Source: Azohydromonas australica DSM 1124 (GTDB lineage Bacteria; Pseudomonadota; Gammaproteobacteria; Burkholderiales; Burkholderiaceae_C). From it: 41,735 bases of DNA. Below the pieces are notes generated by a model. That model did not search any database. It saw only the letters and a list, made by a program, of their open reading frames with translations, and was not told where the DNA came from. The stretch is from the NCBI RefSeq assembly GCF_000430725.1, contig NZ_AUMO01000075.1, forward strand, positions 4,743 through 46,477, written 5' to 3'. Position 1 is the stretch's first letter. Each line of letters opens with the position of its first letter. The position numbers and the translations under genes are program-made. Shown here one piece after another: positions 8,567 through 16,829 of the stretch.

Positions 8567-9496
8567 ATGCTCAACCACCTCAGGCACGGGCTCAGCGCTG
8601 GTTTGATGGTGCTGGCGGCCGCCGCGCTGCCGGCCCTGGCGCAGCCCCGGCCCTATCCGGCCAGCTTCAAGGCCCAGCGGATCCAGGCCGCCGGGGGCGC
8701 CACGCTGCACGTGCGCGTCGGCGGCAGCGGGCCGGCCGTGGTGCTGCTCCATGGCTTTGGCGACACCGGCGACATGTGGGCACTGATGGCGGCGGCCCTG
8801 GCCAGGGACCACCGTGTCGTCGTCCCCGACCTGCGCGGCATGGGGCTGTCCTCCAGGCCCGCAGGCGGCTATGACAAGAAGACGCAGGCGGCCGACATCC
8901 GCGCCGTGCTGGACAAGCTGGGCATCGACAAGGCCCATGTCGTCGGCCACGACATCGGCACCATGGTGGCCTACGCCTACGCGGCCAGCTACCCGGACAA
9001 GACCGCCACGCTGGTGGTGATGGACGCGCTGGTCCCTGGCGTCCCGCCCTGGGAGCAGATCGTGCGGCTGCCGCTGCTGTGGCACTTCGACTTCGGCGGC
9101 AAGGACGCGCTGCGCCTGGTGCGAGGCCGTGAGCGGATCTACCTGGACCGCTTCTGGAACGACTTCGCGGGCGACCCGCGCAAGGTCGACGAAGGCACGC
9201 GCGCGCACTACGCCAGGCTCTATGCCCGACCCGGCGCCATGCGCGCCGCGTTCGTCCAGTTCCAATCGATCCGCAAGGACGCGCAGGACAATGCCGAGCT
9301 CGTGCGAACCAGGCTGACCATGCCGGTGCTGGCCATCGGCGGCGAAAAATCCTTTGGCGCCAACGAGGCGGTGGTGATGCGCAATGCCGCTTCGGACGTG
9401 ACGGAACTGGTCGTGCCGGGCACCGGCCATTGGCTGATGGAAGAGGCGCCCGACGCGACGGTCAAGGCGGTGCAAGAGTTCCTGGCGTCAAGATAG
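8567..9496 (+). CDS. Exported alpha/beta hydrolase (epoxide hydrolase / dehalogenase-like)
   Basis: 309 residues. A signal peptide (about 1-26, ending ALAQ) is followed by an alpha/beta hydrolase fold: oxyanion motif HGFG (62-65), nucleophile elbow GHDIG with aspartate D129, and the catalytic histidine in GTGHWLMEE (H288). An Asp nucleophile is typical of epoxide hydrolases and haloalkane or fluoroacetate dehalogenases rather than esterases. The start codon at 8567 follows a GGCAAG stretch and gives a clean signal peptide. It lies 19 bases after the SDR, so the two are probably cotranscribed. It should act in the periplasm. The exact substrate is not predictable. Confidence 0.9.
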   Translation: MLNHLRHGLSAGLMVLAAAALPALAQPRPYPASFKAQRIQAAGGATLHVRVGGSGPAVVLLHGFGDTGDMWALMAAALARDHRVVVPDLRGMGLSSRPAGGYDKKTQAADIRAVLDKLGIDKAHVVGHDIGTMVAYAYAASYPDKTATLVVMDALVPGVPPWEQIVRLPLLWHFDFGGKDALRLVRGRERIYLDRFWNDFAGDPRKVDEGTRAHYARLYARPGAMRAAFVQFQSIRKDAQDNAELVRTRLTMPVLAIGGEKSFGANEAVVMRNAASDVTELVVPGTGHWLMEEAPDATVKAVQEFLASR

Positions 9497-9503
9497 GGAA
9501 GGC

Positions 9504-9536
9504 GGTGTTCCCGAGCCGTTGGGCTCGGCAAACACC
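9504..9536 (+). terminator. Stem-loop after the SDR-hydrolase operon
   Basis: GGTGTT (9504-9509) pairs with AACACC (9531-9536), and CCGAGCC (9511-9517) with GGCTCGG (9522-9528) around a GTTG loop, giving 13 base pairs with a small internal loop. It begins eight bases after the hydrolase stop codon. There is no T-run, so it may be a weak or Rho-assisted terminator or an mRNA end-protecting hairpin. Confidence 0.45.
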
Positions 9537-10118
9537 CGCAGCCGGGGAAGCGCCTGGCCCTTCAACGGGCGCTCCGGCGCTTGAGCACCATCCCGCGCAG
9601 AAGCTGCGGAGGCAACTGGCCTGACTTAACGTCCATCAAAAAAGCCTGACACAGACAGTCACTGCCTGCCGCCGCCTCGAAAACGAGGAATGACATCCAT
9701 AAAAACAGCCCATGCAGCGTTTCAAAAATCAGACGCCAGGGTGCAGAACAGGCGCTGTAGAGGCTCAACGCTAGGCTTTTCCCAAAAAGGCAGTGCTTCC
9801 GCGATGTAGTCGATGGCCCCGCCCCAAACAAGGCCAGCGAATTTTTCACGCACAGCCCGGAGCCAAAGGTGCTACATTAATTCACTGGCGCTTGTAGCAA
9901 GTGACCTTGCAAAAGGTCACTTTCGATGCGGCGCCCGGATCACGAGTTGATCTCCCTCCTGCTCCAGAGCTGCTGATTGCTTCGGCGATCTCAATGTTCT
10001 GGTTGCCCTTGGCTCGCAGCGAATACCCCTGCCAGCTTGGCGCCCGGACCGAGTTCATCCGCCGCCTGTGCGTGCACCTTGCACGCCACTTCAGTCAGAC
10101 CCGGCCGGCCCCAAGTGA
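9537..10118. other. Stretch without a confident gene; holds a GCAA-loop hairpin
   Basis: About 580 bases, locally AT-richer than the flanks. A minus-strand frame at 9562-9849 has no family resemblance. At 9901-9920 GTGACCTT and AAGGTCAC form a perfect 8-bp stem closed by the tetraloop GCAA, followed by TTT. This is the only clear structure. I cannot assign the rest; it may be remnant sequence. Confidence 0.4.
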
Positions 10119-10184
10119 GGGCCGGACCGCCGAAAGCCCCTCATTAATAAATCTTTACGGGTAGGCAAGTACCTTGTCTCCCCA

Positions 10185-10415
10185 TTGACCCGACATCTCG
10201 GGCCAAGCCGCTACGCCGCCTCCGTTTCCATTCGCAGCGGGCACGGCAGCGCCACCCACGACCGCGTCATGCGCTTCGTACCGGAATTCAACTCCGGGGA
10301 AGCTGCCCTGCAGTACGCCACCGCTCAAGGACTGGATTGGATCAGCCGTGCCGCTGACCATCAGGCCCCGGCCGGCGCTGCCCGAATTTCTCGTCCTTTA
10401 CACACACCGGAGTAA
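10185..10415 (+). CDS. Small conserved-looking hypothetical protein, coupled to infA (start uncertain)
   Basis: About 76 residues from the TTG at 10185. The core ([19 protein letters not shown], then RFVPEF and [14 protein letters not shown]) looks like small proteins of unknown function that I recall from betaproteobacteria. The frame continues upstream to 10119, and the preceding residues ([13 protein letters not shown]) also look like part of the family, yet no ATG, GTG or TTG lies before them. Either a rare start such as the ATT at 10143 is used or the 5' end is broken. Its stop (10413-10415) is four bases before the infA start, and its last codons carry the infA Shine-Dalgarno sequence (CGGAG), so translation is probably coupled. 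Confidence 0.6.
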   Translation: MTRHLGPSRYAASVSIRSGHGSATHDRVMRFVPEFNSGEAALQYATAQGLDWISRAADHQAPAGAARISRPLHTPE

Positions 10416-10419
10416 CTCC

Positions 10420-10680
10420 ATGGCCAAGGAAGAACTGATCGAAATGCAGGGCGTGGTCGGCGAGGTCCTGCCGGATTCGCGTTTTCGCGTGAAGCTGGAA
10501 AATGGGCATGTGCTGGTGGCCTACGCCGCCGGCCGCATGAAGAAGCACCACATCCGCATCCTGGCGGGCGACAACGTCTCGCTGGAACTCTCGCCTTACG
10601 ACCTCAGCAAGGGTCGCATCACGTTCCGGCACCTGGAACGCCGTGGACCGCCCATGTCAGCCCAACAGCGTAGGCGTTGA
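10420..10680 (+). CDS. infA: Translation initiation factor IF-1 (second-copy type)
   Basis: 86 residues with the complete IF-1 OB fold: [45 protein letters not shown] and [22 protein letters not shown]-1 binds the ribosomal A site region of the 30S subunit during initiation. The C-terminal tail ([16 protein letters not shown]) is about 14 residues longer than E. coli IF-1, as is common in second infA copies of Burkholderiales. The start is set by CGGAG spanning the preceding stop codon. The gene next to three cold-shock genes suggests a role in translation at low temperature; that is inference. Confidence 0.95.
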   Translation: MAKEELIEMQGVVGEVLPDSRFRVKLENGHVLVAYAAGRMKKHHIRILAGDNVSLELSPYDLSKGRITFRHLERRGPPMSAQQRRR

Positions 10681-10802
10681 TGCTCCAGGCTGCAGCGACA
10701 CCCCACGACTTTGGCTTCCTGGCAAGGAAGCTGATTCACCGCACCAGCAAGAGCTGGGGCCTTTCCACTTTTTCCTCCCCCATCCCAACAAGGATTGACG
10801 AC

Positions 10803-11012
10803 ATGACGACCGAAACTGGCACCGTGAAATGGTTCAACGAAGGCAAGGGCTTTGGCTTCATCGCGCCTGACAACGGCGGCAAGGACCTGTTTGCCCATTT
10901 CAAGGAAATCAAGGGTAGCGGCTTCAAGACGCTCGCCGAGAACCAGCGTGTGGAATTCGAAGTCACGCAGGGCCAGAAGGGCCCGCAGGCTTCCAACATC
11001 CGCGCGCTGTAA
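10803..11012 (+). CDS. Cold-shock protein, CspA family (copy 1)
   Basis: 69 residues, one cold-shock domain. RNP1 is KGFGFI and RNP2 is DLFAHF, with Ala in place of the usual Val (VFVHF). GTVKWFN opens the domain. It binds single-stranded nucleic acid and melts RNA structure. The start is supported by AAGGA at 10790-10794, in a leader (CAAGGATTGACGACATGAC) that is repeated before copy 2. It lies 122 bases after infA. Confidence 0.95.
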   Translation: MTTETGTVKWFNEGKGFGFIAPDNGGKDLFAHFKEIKGSGFKTLAENQRVEFEVTQGQKGPQASNIRAL

Positions 11013-11060
11013 GCCCCCACGGCCCCCTTTTATCCAACTGTTCCTGCAAGGATTGACGAC

Positions 11061-11270
11061 ATGACGACTGAAACCGGCATCGTGAAATGGTTCAACGAAA
11101 CCAAAGGCTTTGGCTTCATCACGCCTGACAACGGCGGCAAGGACCTGTTTGCCCATTTCAAGGAAATCAAGGGCGGCGGCTTCAAAACCCTCACTGAGAA
11201 CCAGCGTGTGGAATTCGAAGTCACGCAAGGCCAGAAGGGTCCCCAGGCTTCCAGCATTCGCGTGCTTTAA
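11061..11270 (+). CDS. Cold-shock protein, CspA family (copy 2)
   Basis: 69 residues, nearly identical in sequence to copy 1 and with the same RNP1 KGFGFI and RNP2 DLFAHF. It starts 48 bases after copy 1. The same 19-base leader ahead of both shows that the duplicated unit included the ribosome binding site. Differences are mostly conservative (for example [12 protein letters not shown] against [12 protein letters not shown]). Confidence 0.95.
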   Translation: MTTETGIVKWFNETKGFGFITPDNGGKDLFAHFKEIKGGGFKTLTENQRVEFEVTQGQKGPQASSIRVL

Positions 11271-11406
11271 CCATACTCCCCACACGGCTTACGGCGGTCA
11301 TTTCCGTGGCTTCCTGAACGCATCGACTCGACCGATCGCACCGTGAAATCACTGGGGGCACTTGCGGCACCCCGTGTTTTCGAACTGTATCTACAAGGAT
11401 TGACAC

Positions 11407-11616
11407 ATGACCACCGAAACCGGCACCGTGAAATGGTTTGATGAACCCAAGGGCTTTGGCTTTATCACGCCTGATAACGGTGGCAAGGACATGTTTGCCC
11501 ACTTCAGCGAAATCAAGAGCGGCGGCTTCAAGACACTCGTCGAGAACCAACGCGTGGAATTCGAGATCACTGAGGGCCGGAAAGGGCCGCAGGCTTCCAA
11601 TATCCGGGTGCTGTAG
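11407..11616 (+). CDS. Cold-shock protein, CspA family (copy 3)
   Basis: 69 residues, the most diverged of the three tandem copies: [32 protein letters not shown] and [17 protein letters not shown] motifs are intact. AAGGATTGAC again precedes the ATG, but the leader is two bases shorter (CAAGGATTGACACATGAC). The 136-base gap after copy 2 leaves room for its own promoter, which I cannot pick out. Confidence 0.95.
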   Translation: MTTETGTVKWFDEPKGFGFITPDNGGKDMFAHFSEIKSGGFKTLVENQRVEFEITEGRKGPQASNIRVL

Positions 11617-11715
11617 CCACGGCAAGCGCTCGCCCCTGAAGGGTGTTGCCTGCCCACGTCCTGAACGCCAACGCCCTGGTGGACGGAACGCCTCACCGCT
11701 CAAGGAGTGCTTGCC

Positions 11716-12483
11716 ATGAACCACAGTCCCTTGAAACCGCCCGAATCCATCCTGCTTTCGGCGGCCCGCATCGGGACCTTCAATGGGCAACAAGCGCTGA
11801 CCGGGGCCAGCGGCTTCTTCTTCGAACGCGAGAGCCGACTTTATCTGGTGACGAGCCGGCATGTGGTCATCGATGAGCCGAGCCAGCATTTTCCCGACCG
11901 TATCGAGATCGAGTTACATACCGATCCGGACAACCTCACCCGCTCTACCGGGCTGTCCATGCTGCTGTACCGCGAAGGCCAGAGCGTATGGTGCGACGGT
12001 ACCGACGGTGGTGGCGAGATCGACGTCGCGGTAATCGAGATCGAGCGCGCTTCGCTGCCACAGCACTGCGTGCTGGAGGCCTTCACGCCGGCGCATCTGC
12101 CAACGGTGCACGACGAGATCGAGGTCGGCGCGGCGCTGCTGGTCGTTGGCTTTCCCCTGGGCTTCCACGACCTGTTGCACCACCTCCCGGTGGTGCGTCA
12201 AGCCGTCATTGCATCCTCCTACGGCATGCGCTTCCAGGGCAAGGGTTACTTCCTGACAGATGCGCGCACCCACCGCGGTACCAGCGGAGCGCCGGTGCTG
12301 ATGCGCGATGCCAGCCCGTCCCCAGCTGCCCACGCCCTTCCATGGAAACTGCTGGGCGTGCATTCGTCGCGCATGGACATTGCCGACCGCGACCAGGGCC
12401 AGGACGAGGCACTCGGACTGAACTGCGCCTGGTACGCCGACATCCTGCTCACGCTCACCGAGCCTCGGACAAGTTCGACCTGA
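11716..12483 (+). CDS. Trypsin-like serine peptidase, apparently cytoplasmic
   Basis: 255 residues with a chymotrypsin-fold triad: H49 in VTSRHVV, D103 in GEIDVAVIEIE and S190 in HRGTSGAPV. The layout matches the stand-alone trypsin-like peptidase domain (Trypsin_2, DegP-like) without a PDZ domain. No signal peptide or membrane segment is visible at the N-terminus, unlike DegP/HtrA, so the protein is predicted to stay in the cytoplasm. The ATG at 11716 is chosen over the GTG at 11707 because AAGGAG (11702-11707) is eight bases before the ATG and overlaps the GTG. It follows the third csp gene by 99 bases. The substrate is unknown. Confidence 0.85.
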   Translation: MNHSPLKPPESILLSAARIGTFNGQQALTGASGFFFERESRLYLVTSRHVVIDEPSQHFPDRIEIELHTDPDNLTRSTGLSMLLYREGQSVWCDGTDGGGEIDVAVIEIERASLPQHCVLEAFTPAHLPTVHDEIEVGAALLVVGFPLGFHDLLHHLPVVRQAVIASSYGMRFQGKGYFLTDARTHRGTSGAPVLMRDASPSPAAHALPWKLLGVHSSRMDIADRDQGQDEALGLNCAWYADILLTLTEPRTSST

Positions 12484-12839
12484 ACACCGTGGCGTGCGCT
12501 GTTCAGCTGGCTACGCCGTGCATCTGCGGCAGCGGCTGCACGCCAGGCCGCGTATGAGAACTGAAGCTGGCACAGTCCAGAGCGTCAACGCCATCAGGGC
12601 CGTGGACGCGGACATCAGTTGGCGCTACTGCCTGCCATTTGCCCGGCAAGGCACGGCACCAGTGGCTGTGCGCCAAGCCGTTGACTTGGCATGCATTTCA
12701 GGAGCGGTTGGTGCCGCAAATGCCGGTCTGGCGGCTCGCACTGACCATCTCAGAAAGCCCGGGGCCTCATCGGGATCGTCCATCCGCGCTCAGCCCCATG
12801 CCGAGCACAGCCGGGCATCGGCCCGGCCGGCCCCCTGGC
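12484..12839. other. Gap without a recognisable gene
   Basis: Open frames run through this stretch (for example 12494-12868 plus) but their translations look like GC-rich noise. No hairpin with a T-run or other clear signal was seen between these convergent genes. Confidence 0.4.
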
Positions 12840-13553
12840 TCAGGCTTCCTGGAGAACGTCCTTGCTGACGTTGAACAGCGGCAACAGCTGACCAACCCGC
12901 ACCGGCGAGCCTTGGCTGTCGAGCTCGACGTACCCGGACACGCCCAACGACTGTTCGCTGCTACTTACCGAGATCGACAGCATGGGACCAGAGGGGGCAA
13001 GCCCTTCGCTCTCACCAGCCCTGCGCACAACCATGGACTGCTGCGCCAGATACATGCTGACGATGATGACTTCAACCCCCGCGCCGGCGGCCAGCATTGC
13101 ATCGGAATCGAACTTGTCCTTCGCCTCCAGAACATCGTCTTGTGGTGGCTCGATGTCGAGCAGGGGACGCTCCACGCCGCGCTCAAGCTCGTCAGCCTCG
13201 AAAGCCAGCCAGCGGCCTGGGAAATCGGAAAACCGCATGCCGGCACTGCTGTAGCTGGTGGCGAAGCGGTTGAAGATGGCAGTCAGCGACTCGGGCAACT
13301 GCAGTGGGGATGAAATTTGCATGTGCACGCACTGTGCCATCTTTTGTCCAGCCTCGTACGAAAGATCGTGAACAGCCACTTCAGCGGCGCCCCGAACCGT
13401 GAACAAGCTGCTTCGAGTCGCTTGGCCCGGGCTTGTCGCGATAGCCGAGGCCTTCACGCTTGAGCACTCCCTGTGACCAGCCGTTTTCCCAAACTCGGCT
13501 TCAATCGAATCGCACGCATGGGCACAGCTGCCTCCAACAAGCATTTCGCCCAT
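12840..13553 (-). CDS. Hypothetical protein
   Basis: 237 residues from the ATG at 13553, which has AAGG seven bases upstream; the frame extends to a GTG at 13580. I do not recognise a family. The middle (ISSPLQLPESLTAIFNRF, then PGRWLAFEADELERGVERPL) and the C-terminus (GYVELDSQGSPVRVGQLLPL) have the composition of a real soluble protein. The first 70 residues look less convincing, so the true start may be the methionine of MAQCVHMQI near residue 72. No signal peptide or membrane segment is evident. Confidence 0.5.
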   Translation of the reverse strand: MGEMLVGGSCAHACDSIEAEFGKTAGHRECSSVKASAIATSPGQATRSSLFTVRGAAEVAVHDLSYEAGQKMAQCVHMQISSPLQLPESLTAIFNRFATSYSSAGMRFSDFPGRWLAFEADELERGVERPLLDIEPPQDDVLEAKDKFDSDAMLAAGAGVEVIIVSMYLAQQSMVVRRAGESEGLAPSGPMLSISVSSSEQSLGVSGYVELDSQGSPVRVGQLLPLFNVSKDVLQEA

Positions 13554-13760
13554 GGAGAAGCCTTCGCGCCAGATTTCCACCCTCGGCTTATGACACTGGG
13601 ACGCCCTTCGGGGTCGAAGACAAGCGCTCCTGCACTTGTGCGACCCCCAGAAGGTCAGCTGCTGACGCCGGCTCTGGATTGCGCCTCCGCGGCGCGTCGA
13701 ACCGTTGCAGCTCGCGCGCTGGCTGAAGTCCGCAGCGCACCGTCACGGCCAGCACCGTCT

Positions 13761-14957
13761 TCAGGCAGCCGTTTCAGCCGCGCGGGGCAACAGTGCGGTG
13801 AAGGTGGTGGCGCCGTTGGCGGATGTAACCGTCACCGATCCGCGGTGCGCACGCGCGATCTCGCGAACGATGAAGAGGCCCAGGCCGACGCTGTGCGTTC
13901 CCTCCTGCGCGCTCTGGCCGCGTGTCATGGGGTCGAACAGGTGCGGCAGCAGCTCCGCGGCGATGACAGCCCCTTCGTTGCCGACGGCGATCGAGAACGT
14001 CCTGTCGTCAATGGCCGAGGTCACGACGACGGGCTTGTCCGGCGCGCCGTAGGTGATGGCGTTGGCGACCAGGTTGCCAATCATCTGGACCAGGCGGTCA
14101 CTGCTGGCGACGCAGGCGCCGCGTCCACGCTGCTGGTGCACGATGCTGCGCCCCTCGAACGCCAGCCGCAGGTCCTCGACGCTTTCTGCCACCAGCGCAT
14201 GAAGGTCGATCGGCTCCAGGTGGACCTGCAGCCCGTTGCCCAGCCGCGCCTGGGTGAAATCAAGCAGGTCCGCGATCAGCCGCGTGGCACGCAAGGTCGA
14301 CGCGCTCAGCCTGCCCAGCGCCCGCAGCTGGTTGGACGACAGCTCGCCCATGCCGATCAGGTGGGTGCTCATGCGGATTACAGACAGCGGGTTGCGCAGG
14401 TCGTGGCTCACGATGGCCATCATCTGCTCCGCGAACAGGGCGCGGTCCTCGGCCACCGTTTTCTGCCGGTCGCGCTCCTCCTGGGCCACGGCCAGCGCCC
14501 GCTGCGCCTCCTGGTGGCGGGCAAGCAGTCCCTCAGCGCGCTTGCGCTCCAGCAGCAGCTCCTTCTCGTACTTGTGGCGGTCGTGGGCAAGGAACACGGC
14601 CAGCTCGTGCCACGTGCCAGTCGCGCTGGTGTGCCTGACGGCGTTGAAGACCATCGGCAGTGGCCGGCCGTCACGATGCAGCACGTCGAGCTTGACCTCG
14701 GCAACCGAGCCCTGCATCGCGAGCAAAGGCGTCCAGTGCGTCTGGTGAAAGATGCGCCCGCCCATGCTGAGCAGGTCCTGCACCTTGGCGCGCCCGACCA
14801 GCTCCTCGGCCTCACGGCCCACCCAGGCGCAGAAGGTGTGGTTGACGCGCAGGATGACGCCGTCGGCCAGCGTCACCAGAAGGCCGCAAGCGGCGTTCTC
14901 GTAGAGGGACTCGGCATCCGCTTGCGGTAATGCCCCGGCAGTCTCGCGCTGCTCCAT
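13761..14957 (-). CDS. PAS-domain sensor histidine kinase paired with an RsbQ-like hydrolase
   Basis: 398 residues, soluble. A PAS domain (about 18-125, with GRIFHQTHWTPLL and KLDVLHRDGRPLP) leads through a coiled coil (about 126-173) into a HisKA domain with phosphorylatable H185 in SHDLRNPL. The HATPase domain has the N box (NLVANAITYG, N295/N299), a G1 box with Asn for Asp (GNEGAVI) and the G2 box GLGLFIV (358-364). GNEG-type G1 boxes occur in many active kinases. The start is two bases after the stop of the upstream hydrolase gene, with GAGG overlapping that stop, so the two are translated together. In Bacillus the RsbQ hydrolase works with the PAS domain of RsbP; here the output is a kinase. 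No response regulator is adjacent. Confidence 0.9.
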   Translation of the reverse strand: MEQRETAGALPQADAESLYENAACGLLVTLADGVILRVNHTFCAWVGREAEELVGRAKVQDLLSMGGRIFHQTHWTPLLAMQGSVAEVKLDVLHRDGRPLPMVFNAVRHTSATGTWHELAVFLAHDRHKYEKELLLERKRAEGLLARHQEAQRALAVAQEERDRQKTVAEDRALFAEQMMAIVSHDLRNPLSVIRMSTHLIGMGELSSNQLRALGRLSASTLRATRLIADLLDFTQARLGNGLQVHLEPIDLHALVAESVEDLRLAFEGRSIVHQQRGRGACVASSDRLVQMIGNLVANAITYGAPDKPVVVTSAIDDRTFSIAVGNEGAVIAAELLPHLFDPMTRGQSAQEGTHSVGLGLFIVREIARAHRGSVTVTSANGATTFTALLPRAAETAA

Positions 14958-14959
14958 CC

Positions 14960-15763
14960 TCAGCCCAACACCAAGCCCAGGAACTCGTTGATGGCGGTCG
15001 TGCTGGCACACGGCGCGCTCAGGTGCGGACAGTGCCCGACGTTCTCGACCACGCGCAGCGTGGCGTGCGGCAGCGCGCGGCACATGTATTCACCGACGGC
15101 CCTCGGGGCGATCAGGTCGTCACTGCACTGCAGGATGAGCGTGGGGGTCTGCAGCCGGGGCAGATCGGCGCGGTTGTCGGACAGGAACGTCACCCGCGCG
15201 AAGTGCTTGGCGATCTCGGGGTCGGTGCGGCAAAAGCTGTTCGTCAGCTCGGCGCCCAGCGCCGGCTGGTCGGGTGCGCCCATGATGGCGGGTGCCATGG
15301 TGCTGGACCAGCCGAGGTAGTTGCTCTCCAGCGTCTCCAGGAGGGAGCCAATGTCGGAGCGGGTGAAGCCGCCCACGTAGGAGCCGTCGTTGATGTAGCA
15401 AGGTGACGGCCCGATCATCACCTGTGCCGCGAAACGCCCTGGCGCCGCGAGATCCGCCAGCATGCCGATCATGGCACTCACCGAATGACCGACGAAGACG
15501 ACCGGCCCGTTTGCGAACCGCTCCGCAATCTCGAGGACATCGTCCGCATGGCCTTGGAGGGTGCCGTACTTGGCGCGGTCGTAGGCCGCGAGGTCGGACA
15601 GGCCGCTGCCGACCAAGTCGAACAACACGATCCGGAAGCAGTCCTGAAACGAGGGTGTCATCAACCGCCACATGTTCTGGTCGCAGCCAAAACCATGCGA
15701 AAACATCATGGTCGCCGGTCCCCCGCCCATCACATGAACGTTGTTCCTCCGTCGCACATCCAT
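14960..15763 (-). CDS. RsbQ-like alpha/beta hydrolase (sensing partner of a PAS protein)
   Basis: 267 residues, no signal peptide. It resembles Bacillus RsbQ along its whole length: FSHGFGCDQNMWR, FDLVGSGLSDLAAYD, GHSVSAMIGMLA, MIGPSPCYINDGSYVGGF, LQCSDDLIAP and GHCPHLSAP. The triad is S94, D216 and H244. RsbQ belongs to the same group as the plant karrikin and strigolactone receptors KAI2 and D14, which bind and hydrolyse small hydrophobic molecules. In Bacillus it is needed for RsbP to sense energy stress. The PAS-kinase gene begins two bases downstream. The natural ligand is unknown here as in other bacteria. Confidence 0.92.
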   Translation of the reverse strand: MDVRRRNNVHVMGGGPATMMFSHGFGCDQNMWRLMTPSFQDCFRIVLFDLVGSGLSDLAAYDRAKYGTLQGHADDVLEIAERFANGPVVFVGHSVSAMIGMLADLAAPGRFAAQVMIGPSPCYINDGSYVGGFTRSDIGSLLETLESNYLGWSSTMAPAIMGAPDQPALGAELTNSFCRTDPEIAKHFARVTFLSDNRADLPRLQTPTLILQCSDDLIAPRAVGEYMCRALPHATLRVVENVGHCPHLSAPCASTTAINEFLGLVLG

Positions 15764-15819
15764 GTCTGTCTCACGCCTTTCGCTACGCTGCCGGAATAGG
15801 CACGCCTCTGGAAGACTCG

Positions 15820-16044
15820 CTACAAGGCGTCGCCATGCACCATCTGGCGCAGCGCGGCCATGACCTGCTGCGGTGTCGCAGGATAACCAGCCAGCGCTGA
15901 GCGCGAATGCACGATGGACATCACGGCCTGTCGCTCTTCCCAGGACGCGCAGCGGCAGACCTCTGCCAGCGCGTCTCCAGGGAACCGCGCATCGGCAAGC
16001 CGCACCGCCTGCTCAATCAGCGCCACTGCCCGGAGCGTGTGCAT
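15820..16044 (-). CDS. Small hypothetical protein
   Basis: 74 residues from the ATG at 16044, which has AAGGA six bases upstream. The sequence is helical and soluble (MHTLRAVALIEQAVRLADAR, then EERQAVMSIVHSRSALAGYP). I do not recognise a family. It lies 56 bases upstream of the RsbQ-like gene on the same strand and could be the first gene of that operon. Confidence 0.5.
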   Translation of the reverse strand: MHTLRAVALIEQAVRLADARFPGDALAEVCRCASWEERQAVMSIVHSRSALAGYPATPQQVMAALRQMVHGDAL

Positions 16045-16377
16045 TGGATTCCTTCCCGGCGTCACCACCGAACCAAGGTCATTGTGCGATGCAACATGCA
16101 GTCCAGGTGGGTACGGCGCGCAAGACCTTCGATTCGCGTTTATGCAACACCGTCATGAGCCTGACGGTCGATGTGCCGTTTGACGTGACCGGCACGCTGC
16201 TGGGCCACGCCGGTCTCATGGCGACCCCCGGCAAGTACGTGCCGCCCGGCCGCACTGGGTGTCCCAGGCGAGGTGAAAGCTTTGGAAACAACAGGCTGGC
16301 TGGCAAGTTGGGAAGACGGTTCCCAGGTGCTGTTGCATGCTTGGCGGTCCACCAACCACCGTGAGCCACCGCCGCCT
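16045..16377. other. Gap with no confident gene
   Basis: A plus-strand frame from about 16090 to 16364 contains MSLTVDVPFDVTGTLLGHAG, which has a protein-like look, but it matches no family I know and lacks a clear ribosome binding site. No other feature was seen. Confidence 0.35.
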
Positions 16378-16656
16378 ATGTCCCCCGACGATCTACGCGC
16401 CCACTTTGCGGCGCAAGCGCCCACCGAGATCCCGAGCTGGTTTCAGCCGGCCATGGATCACCTCTCGGTACCCTCGCTGCCCGAACGCACCTCGGACGAC
16501 AAGCAGGACAACGCGGCCGTGAAGGTCTGGTCCGACCAGAAGAACCAGGCCAATTTGCAGCGTGAGCAGTACCGGTACTTCACCTGGCGCTGGTACTACG
16601 CCGACCAGATGTTGGCGCACGCCGGAACGGAAATCAGGCTGCAGCCGCATTCCTGA
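16378..16656 (+). CDS. Small hypothetical protein (W/Y-rich C-terminus)
   Basis: 92 residues from the ATG at 16378 (MSPDDLRAHFAAQAPTEIPS). The frame can be extended to a GTG at 16273. The C-terminal part (REQYRYFTWRWYYADQMLAH) and the N-terminal LRAHFAAQAPxEIPSWF look like small phage- or plasmid-associated proteins of unknown function in betaproteobacteria; that likeness is from memory. No function can be assigned. Confidence 0.5.
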   Translation: MSPDDLRAHFAAQAPTEIPSWFQPAMDHLSVPSLPERTSDDKQDNAAVKVWSDQKNQANLQREQYRYFTWRWYYADQMLAHAGTEIRLQPHS

Positions 16657-16829
16657 CCTGACGCCACCGGGCGGCGGTACCGCATCACCGCTGCTACCGA
16701 CCCGCCCGAGGCACTCGGCCGTTGCCGCCATGCTGGCGCCGTTCTGCGCGCGGCACGCGCTCACAAGCACAGGTCCGGCAGACAGGAACCGTCCGAGCAC
16801 GCTGGCCGGCCGCGCACCAGTTGCGCGTG

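Noticed and set aside
9562..9849. 95-codon minus-strand frame in the gap before infA
   Set aside because: No recognisable sequence or ribosome binding site; I considered a transposase remnant but found no motif to support it.
13473..14930. 485-codon open frame on the plus strand opposite the PAS-histidine kinase
   Set aside because: It is antisense to a well-supported kinase gene, has no family resemblance and arises from high G+C codon bias.
13761..14957. Loss of kinase function because the G1 box has Asn instead of Asp
   Set aside because: GNEG- or NEGxPI-type G1 boxes are common in active histidine kinases of this kind, and the other boxes are intact.
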